This document shows positions 39,358-50,577 of a DNA stretch of 64,000 bases, in pieces. The stretch's first letter is position 1; each line of letters opens with the position of its first letter. Origin of the DNA: Alistipes sp. (GTDB taxonomy: Bacteria; Bacteroidota; Bacteroidia; Bacteroidales; Rikenellaceae); the NCBI GenBank assembly GCA_017555695.1, contig JAFZFX010000045.1, positions 1-64,000 on the forward strand, in the 5' to 3' direction. The position numbers and the translations under genes were made by a program. A model generated the notes under the pieces. That model was not told the DNA's origin. It ran no database searches and saw nothing but the letters and a program-made list of their open reading frames with translations.

Positions 39358-40461
39358 ATGTATCGTAACGACCAAAGAACCGTCATCACACTCGATGCTG
39401 GTGGTACAAACTTCGTATTCGGAGCCATTCGCGCAAATAAGTTTATCGTAGACCCCATCACGCTGCCCGCAAATGCAGCCGACCTCGATGTATGCCTCGC
39501 TACCCTGGTTGAGGGTTTTGAGCGTGTCATCGCATTGCTCGACGAGAAGCCCGTGGCTATCAGCTTCGCATTCCCTGGCCCTGCTGACTATGCCAACGGT
39601 ATCGTGGGTGGTTTCTATATGCCCAACTTCCCCTCATTCCGCGACGGTGTAGCGTTGGGTCCCTTCCTCGAGGATAAGTTCGGTATTCCCGTATATATCA
39701 ACAACGACGCCGACCTCTACGCCTATGGTGAGGCTCTGGCTGGTGCCCTGCCCGAAATCAACGAGCGTCTGGAGGCTCTCGGTAGCGCCAAGCGCAGCAA
39801 GACTCTTTTGGGTTACACATTCGGTACAGGCTTCGGCTTCGGTTTCGTGAGTAACGGCGAGTTGCACACTGGCGACAACTCTTGCATCGAGACATTCTGC
39901 TTGCGCCACAAGTTTATGCCCGATGTAATGGTTGAGGATGGCGTAGCGGTAAGAGCCGTTAAGCGCGTATATGCCGAGGCTTCGGGTATCGACGACCCCA
40001 CTCTCGAGCCAAAGGATATCTTCGACATCGCCGAGGGCAACCGCGAGGGTGACCAGGAGGCTGCACGCAAGGCCTTCGCCACAATGGGTGAGGTTGCTGG
40101 TGACGCAATGGCCACAGCCGTTACACTCATCGACGGTGTTATCGTAATCGGTGGCGGTATCACAGCAGCCAAGAAGTATATTATGCCCGCCCTCTTGAAC
40201 GAGTTGCGCTCGAAGATGCGCTCGGTAGGTGGCGACGAGTTCGACCGCGTACAGATGAAGGTTTACGACCTGGACAACGAGGCCGAGTTCGAGGCTTACG
40301 CTCGTGGTGCATCACGCGACCTGAAGGTTTACGGCACCGACAAGGTGGTGACCTACGACCCGCAGAAGCGCATCGGCGTAATGACCACACACATCGGTGC
40401 AAGCACAGCCATCTCATTGGGTGCTTACGCTTACGCTCTGAACGAGGTGGACAAGAAGTAA
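39358..40461 (+). CDS. ROK family protein, divergent sugar kinase
   Basis: A 367-residue cytoplasmic protein of the ROK/ASKHA fold. The ATP phosphate loop is LDAGGTNFVFGA (12-23). The catalytic Asp lies in INNDADLYAYGEA (about 120) and the second phosphate motif is YTFGTGFGFGFVSNGEL. The usual ROK zinc site (GHxxx...CxCGxxGCxE) is not present; LHTGDNSCIETFC stands there instead. Most ROK proteins phosphorylate glucose, GlcNAc or ManNAc. Substrate cannot be read here. It heads a possible operon with an endonuclease/phosphatase-family enzyme and a beta-galactosidase, so phosphorylation of a released hexose is a reasonable guess. Codon use suggests good expression. Confidence 0.87.
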   Translation: MYRNDQRTVITLDAGGTNFVFGAIRANKFIVDPITLPANAADLDVCLATLVEGFERVIALLDEKPVAISFAFPGPADYANGIVGGFYMPNFPSFRDGVALGPFLEDKFGIPVYINNDADLYAYGEALAGALPEINERLEALGSAKRSKTLLGYTFGTGFGFGFVSNGELHTGDNSCIETFCLRHKFMPDVMVEDGVAVRAVKRVYAEASGIDDPTLEPKDIFDIAEGNREGDQEAARKAFATMGEVAGDAMATAVTLIDGVIVIGGGITAAKKYIMPALLNELRSKMRSVGGDEFDRVQMKVYDLDNEAEFEAYARGASRDLKVYGTDKVVTYDPQKRIGVMTTHIGASTAISLGAYAYALNEVDKK

Positions 40462-40501
40462 ACAATCAACGATAGGTCAATAAATTAAAAATCACACAAT
40501 A

Positions 40502-41425
40502 ATGAAAAAGATTCTTTTTGTATTTGCTTTTGCGGTGCTCTCTCTGTCAGTTGCAGCGCAGGAGTTTGTTGTGGGATCATACAACATCCGCAACAGCAAC
40601 AGCGGCGATGCCCGCAACGGTAATGGCTGGGACCTTCGCTGCCCCGTCATTTGTGACCAGGTAGAGTGGAACGACTTTGACATCTTCGGCGCACAGGAGG
40701 TTAAGCACAACCAGCTCGTCGATATGCTCAAGGGATTGCCCGGCTACGACTACGAGGGCGTAGGTCGTGACGACGGCAAGCAGGAGGGTGAGTACTCGCC
40801 TATCTTCTACAAGAAGTCACGCTTCAAGAAGTTGGACGGTGGTACATTCTGGATTTCAGAGACTCCCGAGAAGGTGGGTGTTAAGGGCTGGGATGCTGCT
40901 CTGCCCCGTATCTGCTCGTATGTGAGATTGCAGGACAAGGTTACAAAGAAGAAGATTTGGTTCTTCAACCTGCATATGGACCACATCGGCGTTGAGGCTC
41001 GTCGCGAGGGTGCCAAGCTCGTAGCTCGCAAGATTCTGGAGATGTGCAAAGGTGAGGCTGCTATCGTAACTGGCGACTTCAATGTGGACCAGACAAACGA
41101 GGCTTACCGCACAATCATCAACACAGGCGTATTGAAGGACTCTTTCGAGAAGGCCGAGAAGCGTTATGCTACAACAGGTACATTCAACAGCTTCGACCCC
41201 AACCTCTTCACCGAGAGCCGTATCGACCACATCTTCGTTACAGACCATGTGATTGTACACAACTACGCAGTCCTGACCGACAGCTACTTTACTCCCGTCA
41301 AGGAGAGCGACAAGAAGGTGAAGGGCGCAGCTGCTCCCCAGGAGATTGACTTCGCACCCTACCAGAGACGCTGTCCTTCAGATCACTACCCCATCGCTGC
41401 GAAGATTACGCTGAAGAAGAAGTAA
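40502..41425 (+). CDS. secreted endonuclease/exonuclease/phosphatase family protein
   Basis: A 307-residue protein with signal peptide MKKILFVFAFAVLSLSVAAQ. The fold's metal and catalytic residues are all visible: Asn28 (SYNIRN), Glu66 (GAQEV), FNLHMDHIGVEARREG, GDFNVDQ (about 197-203), RIDHIFV and the C-terminal SDHYPI. Relatives include DNase I, sphingomyelinase and inositol phosphatases. With export signal and no DNA-binding extension, a phosphodiesterase acting on lipids or extracellular DNA is likely. It lies 40 bases after the ROK gene and 21 before the beta-galactosidase. Confidence 0.9.
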   Translation: MKKILFVFAFAVLSLSVAAQEFVVGSYNIRNSNSGDARNGNGWDLRCPVICDQVEWNDFDIFGAQEVKHNQLVDMLKGLPGYDYEGVGRDDGKQEGEYSPIFYKKSRFKKLDGGTFWISETPEKVGVKGWDAALPRICSYVRLQDKVTKKKIWFFNLHMDHIGVEARREGAKLVARKILEMCKGEAAIVTGDFNVDQTNEAYRTIINTGVLKDSFEKAEKRYATTGTFNSFDPNLFTESRIDHIFVTDHVIVHNYAVLTDSYFTPVKESDKKVKGAAAPQEIDFAPYQRRCPSDHYPIAAKITLKKK

Positions 41426-41428
41426 TAA

Positions 41429-44536
<3,108 letters not shown>

Positions 44537-44602
44537 TTGATGTCACTCTCTATAAGAGGTTTACATATAAATTGTAACCCGAAACGAGAATAAATTATAA
44601 GC

Positions 44603-44641
44603 AAGGGGTTGTCCAACACTATGGACAACCCCTTATTCTTG
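44603..44641 (+). terminator. terminator after beta-galactosidase
   Basis: AAGGGGTTGTCC and GGACAACCCCTT form a 12-bp stem with an 8-base loop, followed by ATTCTT. Confidence 0.75.
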
Positions 44642-44713
44642 GAAGTTGTATAACAAGAGCTATTTTTCTTTATATATAAGTACAATTAATTTAATAATAA
44701 GATAACATAACTT

Positions 44714-44746
44714 TTTGAGATAATAGCGAAATAAGACATACTTTTG
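44714..44746 (+). promoter_or_regulatory. promoter of the Na/phosphate transporter gene
   Basis: TTTG (44714-44717), 21 bases, TACTTTTG (44739-44746): an exact consensus, 38 bases before the start codon. Confidence 0.75.
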
Positions 44747-44784
44747 CCGAAACGAAACATATATTTAATTAATAAATAAACACT

Positions 44785-46500
44785 ATGTTTTTACAACTTC
44801 TAACACTTCTTGGTGCGCTCGGTATGTTCCTCTACGGAATGAATCTTATGAGTGCAGGCTTGCAGAAGACGGCGGGTGACCGTCTGCGCAAAATCCTCGA
44901 AGCGATGACCTCAAACTCTGCAAAGAGTGTTCTGACGGGTCTTACTATCACCACCGCCATTCAATCATCGAGCGCCACAACCGTTATGGTCGTAGGTTTC
45001 GTAAATGCCGGTTTGCTGGCACTTACTCAGGCTATCGGTGTTATTATGGGAGCCAACATCGGAACAACCGTTACCGCTTGGCTTATCTCATTCCTCGGCT
45101 TCAAGGCCGACATCTCAATTTTGGCCGTGCCCCTTATGGCTGTCGGCTTTATATTGAGCATCTCGAAGAGCGAGAAGCGTCGCAACATCAGCGAGTTTAT
45201 CATCGGTTTTTCACTGCTCTTCCTGGGTCTTTCGTTGATGAAGAACTCGGTGCCCGACCTGCGCCAGACTCCCGAGGTGTTATCGTTCATCCAGAATTGG
45301 ACAGAACTCGGATTTGGCTCGGTAGTTATATTTATGTTCGTAGGTACGATTCTTACGCTCGTACTCCAATCATCAAGTGCGACTATGGCGCTGACCCTCA
45401 TTATGATGAGTTTGGGTTGGATACCGTTCCATATGGCCGCTGCAATGGTTCTTGGTGAGAACATCGGTACAACCATCACCGCCAACATCGCCGCCTCAAT
45501 CGGAAACACGAACGCCAAGCGTGCCGCACTTGCGCATACGCTATTCAACCTCTTCGGAGTTATTTGGGCACTCGCCGTTTTCCAGCCATTCTGCACACTC
45601 ATCGGCCACATAATTGCTGCGATGGGACTTCCTAATCCCTCTGATTTAGTCTATTCATCTACCACAACGCCTACGGCAGATGAATCTACTGCTGCACTTT
45701 ATGGTTTGTCGATGTTCCACACGCTGTTCAACACATTCAACACCGTTATCTTGATATGGTTTGTTCCCCAGCTGTCAAACATCGTGACAAAGATTATCAA
45801 GAGCAAGCCCACACAGGAGAAGGAGGTTGTACACCTGAAATATATTTCGGCAGGTCACACAGCCACAGCCGAGTTGTCGATTGGTCAAGCCGAGAAGGAG
45901 GTAAAGCACTTCGCACAGATTTCGCGTAATGGTCTGGAGTATATCAAGTCGGCCATCAATGCCAAGGACGAGAAGGAGTTTGAGTTCTATCGCCAGAAGT
46001 TGGTTAAGTACGAGGAGATTGCCGACCGCATCGAGTATGAGATTGGTACCTTCTTGAACTCTATTCCTCAGGAGGAGATTTCAGAGCATACCCGTACCAA
46101 GGTTAATATTATGTTCAACATAATCAACGAATTGGAGAGCCTCGGCGACTCGGGTGAGGCCATCAGCCGCATCATCTCACGCCGCAATATGCACGAACAG
46201 ACATTTACGGCCGAGAACATCAGCAACATCAACTCTATCCTCGAGCTTGTGGACCGCGCCTATGGCATTATGATTGACAACATCGCTGGCTCGAACAGCA
46301 AGGAGTTGGGTCTTAAGTTGGCCGTTGATTGCGAGATTGAGATTAACCAGCTTCGCACACAGTTGCGCGAGTCAGAGATTAAGCTCATCGAGCAGAACAA
46401 GAGCAATTACAGCAGCAGCGTTTACTACATAGACATCGTTTCAGAGGTGGAGCGAATGGGAGATTTCCTGATCAACATCTCGCAGAGCGCTTTGCAGTAG
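44785..46500 (+). CDS. Na/Pi cotransporter family protein
   Basis: A 571-residue protein. Two inverted halves of a sodium-phosphate symporter each carry the QSSSATT motif (about residues 59-65 and 196-202), with GANIGTTVTAW and GENIGTTITAN as paired elements, over eight to nine membrane helices (to about 350). The C-terminal 200 residues are a PhoU-like helical bundle (EKEVKHFAQISRNGLEYI, RIEYEIGTFLNSI) that probably senses or regulates. It imports phosphate or exports it under stress, driven by sodium. It has its own promoter and terminator. Confidence 0.92.
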   Translation: MFLQLLTLLGALGMFLYGMNLMSAGLQKTAGDRLRKILEAMTSNSAKSVLTGLTITTAIQSSSATTVMVVGFVNAGLLALTQAIGVIMGANIGTTVTAWLISFLGFKADISILAVPLMAVGFILSISKSEKRRNISEFIIGFSLLFLGLSLMKNSVPDLRQTPEVLSFIQNWTELGFGSVVIFMFVGTILTLVLQSSSATMALTLIMMSLGWIPFHMAAAMVLGENIGTTITANIAASIGNTNAKRAALAHTLFNLFGVIWALAVFQPFCTLIGHIIAAMGLPNPSDLVYSSTTTPTADESTAALYGLSMFHTLFNTFNTVILIWFVPQLSNIVTKIIKSKPTQEKEVVHLKYISAGHTATAELSIGQAEKEVKHFAQISRNGLEYIKSAINAKDEKEFEFYRQKLVKYEEIADRIEYEIGTFLNSIPQEEISEHTRTKVNIMFNIINELESLGDSGEAISRIISRRNMHEQTFTAENISNINSILELVDRAYGIMIDNIAGSNSKELGLKLAVDCEIEINQLRTQLRESEIKLIEQNKSNYSSSVYYIDIVSEVERMGDFLINISQSALQ

Positions 46501-46522
46501 GCTAAGTGCAAAATCACTTCAC

Positions 46523-46558
46523 ACTACACTCCGATTGCATCGGGGTGTAGTTTTTTTG
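46523..46558 (+). terminator. terminator of the Na/Pi transporter gene
   Basis: CTACACTCCGAT-TGC-ATCGGGGTGTAG followed by seven T. The stem is 12 bp with one G-T pair. Confidence 0.85.
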
Positions 46559-46645
46559 TTTTACGACAGCCCCAAAACTCAATTATTTTGTGGTAGCACA
46601 CTGAAAAATAGTAAATAAATATTTTTTCTCAAAACAATTATTTTG

Positions 46646-46690
46646 TATCTTTGCGACGATTATGGCTCCCCGCAATGGGTCGGCGGAGGC
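46646..46690 (+). promoter_or_regulatory. -7 box and 5' hairpin of fba
   Basis: TATCTTTG (46646-46653) puts the start of the message near 46659. The 80-base leader carries a stem CTCC-CCG with CGG-C-GGAG (about 46665-46689), which may stabilise the transcript. No clear -33 TTTG is at 19-21 bases. Confidence 0.55.
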
Positions 46691-46739
46691 AAATAGAGAG
46701 AGAAAGAGTAATTTTCTAATTTATAAACTTTATAGAACT

Positions 46740-47735
46740 ATGATTTCTTACAAGGATTTGGGTCTTGTGAACACTCGTGAGATGTTCAAGAAGGCTATTG
46801 AGGGTGGTTACGCTATTCCCGCGTTCAACTTCAACAACATGGAGCAGATGCAGGCTATCATCTCTGCATGTGTAGAGTGCTCTTCACCCGTTATTTTGCA
46901 GGTGTCTTCAGGTGCTCGTAACTACGCTAACCAGACTCTGTTGCGTTACATGGCACAGGGTGCTGTTGAGTTCGCAAAGGAGATGGGTAAGAACATTCCT
47001 ATCGTTTTGCACCTCGACCACGGTAACTCATTCGAGTTGTGCAAGAGCTGTATCGATATGGGCTTCTCTTCAGTTATGATCGACGGTTCACACCTTCCCT
47101 ACGAGGAGAATGTTGCACTTACTAAGAAGGTAGTTGATTACGCTCACCAGTTCGATGTAACTGTTGAGGGTGAGTTGGGCGTATTGGCAGGCGTTGAGGA
47201 TGAGGTATCTTCAGAGGTTGCTCACTACACTCGTCCCGAGGAGGTTGTTGATTTCGTAACAAAGACTGGTTGCGACTCATTGGCTATCTCAATCGGTACT
47301 TCACACGGTGCTAACAAGTTCAAGCCTGAGCAGTGCACTCGCAACGAGGACGGTATCCTTGTACCTCCCCCCTTGCGTTTCGACATCTTGGCTGAGATCG
47401 AGAAGCAGTTGCCCGGTTTCCCCATCGTTCTCCACGGTTCTTCATCAGTTCCCCAGGAGTATGTTAAGATCATCAACACTCACGGTGGTGCATTGAAGGA
47501 TGCAGTAGGTATTCCCGAGGAGGAGTTGCGTAAGGCTGCTAAGTCTGCAGTTTGCAAGATCAACATCGACTCAGACGGCCGTCTTGCTATGACCGCTATG
47601 GTTCGCAAGGTATTCGTTGACAATCCTGCCGAGTTCGACCCCCGTAAGTACTTGGGTCCCGCACGCGAGGAGTTGAAGAAGCTCTATATGCACAAGTGCG
47701 TAAATGTTCTTGGTTCAGCAGGTACAGTAGAGTAA
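46740..47735 (+). CDS. fba: class II fructose-1,6-bisphosphate aldolase
   Basis: A 331-residue zinc-dependent aldolase of glycolysis and gluconeogenesis: cleaves FBP to DHAP and G3P. Class II signatures are present: VLHLDHGNSFELCKSCIDMGFSS with a zinc His, EGELGVLAGVEDE, AISIGTSHGANKF with zinc His, and HGSSSVPQEY. I start at MISYKDLGL (46740), since the longer frame would start near the transcription start and lacks family similarity. Codon use is strongly biased (GCT, GTT, TTG, AAG), as expected for an abundant enzyme. It stands alone between its own promoter and a strong terminator. Confidence 0.97.
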   Translation: MISYKDLGLVNTREMFKKAIEGGYAIPAFNFNNMEQMQAIISACVECSSPVILQVSSGARNYANQTLLRYMAQGAVEFAKEMGKNIPIVLHLDHGNSFELCKSCIDMGFSSVMIDGSHLPYEENVALTKKVVDYAHQFDVTVEGELGVLAGVEDEVSSEVAHYTRPEEVVDFVTKTGCDSLAISIGTSHGANKFKPEQCTRNEDGILVPPPLRFDILAEIEKQLPGFPIVLHGSSSVPQEYVKIINTHGGALKDAVGIPEEELRKAAKSAVCKINIDSDGRLAMTAMVRKVFVDNPAEFDPRKYLGPAREELKKLYMHKCVNVLGSAGTVE

Positions 47736-47756
47736 TCACTTTGATTGCACTAAATA

Positions 47757-47790
47757 GAAAGGCGACCTTTTCGGGTCGCCTTTTCTTTAT
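47757..47790 (+). terminator. terminator of fba
   Basis: AAAGGCGACC-CTTTTC-type loop and GGTCGCCTTT followed by TCTTTATTTT. A strong hairpin. Confidence 0.8.
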
Positions 47791-47811
47791 TTTAATTATA
47801 CATTCAAATTT

Positions 47812-47827
47812 TAATTTTGTAAATTTG
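47812..47827 (+). promoter_or_regulatory. two overlapping -7 boxes before the HNH gene
   Basis: TAATTTTG (47812-47819) and TAAATTTG (47820-47827) both fit TAnnTTTG. No proper -33 is present, and the area is very AT-rich, so chance matches are possible. Confidence 0.35.
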
Positions 47828-47851
47828 TTGTATTAACAGGCATATTAGCAT

Positions 47852-48622
47852 ATGAAAAGGCGTGATTGGATAGATGATGAAATGATTTTAGCACTTGAGT
47901 TATATTTCAAACTTCCATACAACAAATTACACAGAAGAACTCCTGAAATACAAAAACTCGCCAAGCTACTTCAACGCTCAGAGAATTCTGTTGCGATTCG
48001 AATGGTAAATTTTGCCGCATGTGACCCTCATTTGACAGGACAAGGAAAAATAGGAATGACTGCAGGAATTCCCAAATGTCTTCCCTATTGGAATAAATTC
48101 GCAAATAACAAAGAAGAATTATTTTGGTTGGCAGAAAATATTAAAGCAAAATTAATTGGGTCACCTATTGAATCTAATTTTGACCTATCATTACAAGGGT
48201 TGGAAGGAAAAGAAAGAGAGGCAGTCATAAAGCAAAAAATAAATCAAGACGCCTTTAGGTTAATGATTTTGGCTAATTACAATGAGATGTGTGCTATTTC
48301 TGGCATAAATATCCCACAATTACTTATTGCCAGTCACATCATTCCCTGGGCTGACAATAAAGAAGAACGATTAAATCCTGAAAATGGAATATGTTTATCT
48401 ACATTGTATGATAAAGCATTTGACAAGGGTTTGATTGGAATTCGTCCTGATGATTATACTGTGATTTTATCTAAAGAATTAAAATCTTATGTAGATAAAG
48501 ATTTTTATAAAATCTATTTTGAGCATATTGAAGATAAACCTATAAAAATGCCAAAGAAGCATTCTCCCAATAGAACATTTCTGCAATATCACATTGACAA
48601 TATATTCTCAAAACATAATTAA
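47852..48622 (+). CDS. HNH endonuclease, restriction type
   Basis: A 256-residue protein. Residues 6-60 match the helical N-terminal module found in many stand-alone HNH restriction enzymes (DDEMILALELYFKLPYNKLH, SENSVAIRMVNFAACDP). Residues 140-200 are an HNH_2-type nuclease: Cys147 xxSG, ASHIIPW (His162), RLNPENGICLSTLYDKAFDKG with Asn178 and Asp187/Asp191. All nuclease residues are present. It is strongly AT-rich next to GC-rich neighbours, implying horizontal transfer. No methyltransferase or SRA domain is adjacent, so it may cut modified foreign DNA or be a defence enzyme with a partner elsewhere. One base separates it from the next gene. Confidence 0.85.
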   Translation: MKRRDWIDDEMILALELYFKLPYNKLHRRTPEIQKLAKLLQRSENSVAIRMVNFAACDPHLTGQGKIGMTAGIPKCLPYWNKFANNKEELFWLAENIKAKLIGSPIESNFDLSLQGLEGKEREAVIKQKINQDAFRLMILANYNEMCAISGINIPQLLIASHIIPWADNKEERLNPENGICLSTLYDKAFDKGLIGIRPDDYTVILSKELKSYVDKDFYKIYFEHIEDKPIKMPKKHSPNRTFLQYHIDNIFSKHN

Positions 48623-48623
48623 T

Positions 48624-49403
48624 ATGAAACGCATTCTCATTCTTCTACTGATGATGTTGCCGTGCGCCGTAATGGCACAAGAGGCTAAGCAGGATTCACT
48701 CAAGTTGCTCTTTGTAGGTAACAGTTACACCTACTACAACGACCTGCCAAAGATGGTATATGAGATAGCTAAGACACAGAAGAAAAAACTCTCTGTTACA
48801 AGCGTTACAAAGGGTGGCGAACGACTGAAAGGTCACCTCAAGAACGAGAAACTGCGTAAGATGCTCACCGAGCAGAAGTGGGACTTCGTCATCCTGCAAG
48901 AACAGAGCAGCGCACCCGCCAAACAGACCGAAACAGTTATCGCCGATATATATCCCGCCGCAAAATCATTGGATAGCCTTATCCATATAGGCTCACCCGA
49001 AGCGAAGACCATATTCTATATGACCTGGGGACACAAGAACGGCACCACGCACAAGATTGACAACTACCCGCTGGTTTACACCTACCAGGGTATGCAGGAA
49101 CGCATAAAGACCACCTATCTGGAGATGACCTACCAGAACAATGCAGTGTGCGCCCCCGTAGGTATGGCGTGGCAGCGTGTACACAACGAGCGTCCCGACT
49201 ACCAACTCTACACGCAGGACTGTTCGCACCCCTCGAAGTTGGGTAGCTATCTGGCAGCCAATGTCATCTATATGGTTCTTTTTGGTCAGCCCTACCAGAC
49301 CGACTACACCGCAGAACTCGACAGCGACAAGGCCGAATACATACAGCAGACAGCACAGAAGGTCGTGCTCGAAAATCTCGATGTGCTCAACATAAAAAGG
49401 TAG
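48624..49403 (+). CDS. secreted SGNH-fold hydrolase, DUF4886-like
   Basis: A 259-residue protein with a signal peptide (cut after AVMAQ). The Ser block is LLFVGNSYTYYNDLP and the final block is DCSHPSKLGSYLAANVIY, giving a Ser-His pair. VILQEQSSAP corresponds to the third block, with Gln in place of the Asn-Asp. This pattern is that of DUF4886 proteins, distant SGNH hydrolases with unknown substrate. I start at MKRILILLLM (48624), one base after the HNH stop. Base composition returns to the genome norm here, so the HNH gene was probably inserted upstream of it. It converges with the minus-strand gene 3 bases downstream; no terminator is seen between. Confidence 0.82.
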   Translation: MKRILILLLMMLPCAVMAQEAKQDSLKLLFVGNSYTYYNDLPKMVYEIAKTQKKKLSVTSVTKGGERLKGHLKNEKLRKMLTEQKWDFVILQEQSSAPAKQTETVIADIYPAAKSLDSLIHIGSPEAKTIFYMTWGHKNGTTHKIDNYPLVYTYQGMQERIKTTYLEMTYQNNAVCAPVGMAWQRVHNERPDYQLYTQDCSHPSKLGSYLAANVIYMVLFGQPYQTDYTAELDSDKAEYIQQTAQKVVLENLDVLNIKR

Positions 49404-49406
49404 GCA

Positions 49407-50387
49407 TCATTGCCTCCAGCCGCCGAAGTAGCGCATAAACTGCATACGCTCCAGCGAGTCGGCATTGTCGGCATCCGAGGCGCTCATACGGGCACGGAAC
49501 TCACCGATGGAGAAGAAACCGTGACGACTGCACCACTGCCCTATGGCATCCAGCGCCGAGCATATCCAGCCATTGCCCTCACGGTAGATGGCGCTGCAGA
49601 CCTCAACGGCCGACGCCCCCGCAAGTATCGCCTTCACCACATCTCGTCCAGACTGCACACCACCCGAGAGGGCGATGGGCAGCCCCTTTACTGCTGCCGC
49701 CGTAATACCCACCCACCGCAGGGGATTGACCAGGTCGGAGGGTTGGCTCACCACCTTGGCCGAGCGATACTCCATCTGCTCGACATCTATATCTATCTGA
49801 TAGGGACGATTGAACAACACCACACCCGCCGCACCGTGAGCCTTGAGCCTGTCGGCCACATTTACGGGGTTGGTGATGTTGGCCCCGAGTTTGACGATAA
49901 TAGGGATATTCACCCGCTGTCGCACGCTCTCGACGATGGCTATATGGTTGCGCTCAAAGGCACCGTCCTCGTAGTTGCGCGCAGTGGCCAACCCCATAAC
50001 ATTCAGCTCCAGCGCATCGGCCCCCGCACGCTCGATAGCCTCGGCAAAGGCCACCCACTCGCCTGCACTGCGGCAGCAGATGCTCGCAATGATGGGTATG
50101 GAGCAAAGCTGTTTCGAGCGGCGCACAACATCTATATACTCGCTGAGGGTCTCGTTGCGCAGATAGCCCTGCATATAGTCACCAGCCTCGGGGTGGTCGG
50201 CCTGATGGATGAGGTGGTCGGCCTGCCGCACGATGCTCTCCTCAAAGAGCGACTTCAGCACCACGGCCGCAGCGCCCGCCTGCTCGAAGGCGAGGTTATT
50301 CTCTGGCTTGTAGGTCAGCACGCAACTGCCGACGATGATAGGGTTGCGCAGGGCCAACCCCGCAAAAGTTGTCTTTAGGCTTATCAT
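49407..50387 (-). CDS. dihydroorotate dehydrogenase-like flavoprotein
   Basis: A 326-residue TIM-barrel FMN protein of the PyrD superfamily. FMN-binding parts are clear: GLALRNPIIVGSCVLT at the N-terminus, PIIVKLGANIT and IALSGGVQSGRDVVKAILAGASAVEVC. The PyrD active-site segment (NxSCPN, with catalytic Cys) is replaced by LNVMGLATARN, so true dihydroorotate oxidation is doubtful. Such paralogues are widespread in Bacteroidales and of unknown substrate. I start at MISLKTTFAG (50387), since the longer frame runs across the intergenic region. It is divergent from the AraC-type gene. Confidence 0.85.
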   Translation of the reverse strand: MISLKTTFAGLALRNPIIVGSCVLTYKPENNLAFEQAGAAAVVLKSLFEESIVRQADHLIHQADHPEAGDYMQGYLRNETLSEYIDVVRRSKQLCSIPIIASICCRSAGEWVAFAEAIERAGADALELNVMGLATARNYEDGAFERNHIAIVESVRQRVNIPIIVKLGANITNPVNVADRLKAHGAAGVVLFNRPYQIDIDVEQMEYRSAKVVSQPSDLVNPLRWVGITAAAVKGLPIALSGGVQSGRDVVKAILAGASAVEVCSAIYREGNGWICSALDAIGQWCSRHGFFSIGEFRARMSASDADNADSLERMQFMRYFGGWRQ

Positions 50388-50467
50388 ACTACTCGCGTTT
50401 AATTGTCCAATGTGCAAATTTGAGGCCGAAACTACCCCATAACGCCACAAAATCCGCCACCCGAGCG

Positions 50468-50481
50468 ACAAAATATTTTGT
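50468..50481. promoter_or_regulatory. 14-bp perfect palindrome, candidate operator
   Basis: ACAAAATATTTTGT lies in the divergent region between the DHOD-like gene and the AraC-type regulator gene, 81 bases before the former. AT-rich palindromes arise by chance fairly easily, so this is weaker than the direct repeats next to it. Confidence 0.35.
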
Positions 50482-50495
50482 TCGATTTGGCCACA

Positions 50496-50545
50496 AAAAA
50501 GTGATATCGGACATTGAAAAAGTGAAATCATATATAAATTTCACT
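50496..50545 (+). promoter_or_regulatory. direct repeats and palindrome at the AraC-type gene promoter
   Basis: AAAAAGTGATATC (50496-50508) and AAAAAGTGAAATC (50517-50529) are direct repeats matching 12 of 13, exactly 21 bases apart (two helical turns), the usual layout for AraC-type sites. AGTGAAAT (50521-50528) also pairs with ATTTCACT (50538-50545) as an inverted repeat ending at the -7 box. Autoregulation is likely. Confidence 0.55.
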
Positions 50546-50552
50546 ATATTTG
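50545..50552 (+). promoter_or_regulatory. -7 box of the AraC-type gene
   Basis: TATATTTG fits TAnnTTTG, 25 bases before the start codon. No TTTG lies at -33. The inverted and direct repeats occupy that place, which suggests activation by a bound regulator. Confidence 0.6.
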
Positions 50553-50577
50553 TATTGGAATACGCTGTTATAAGAGA

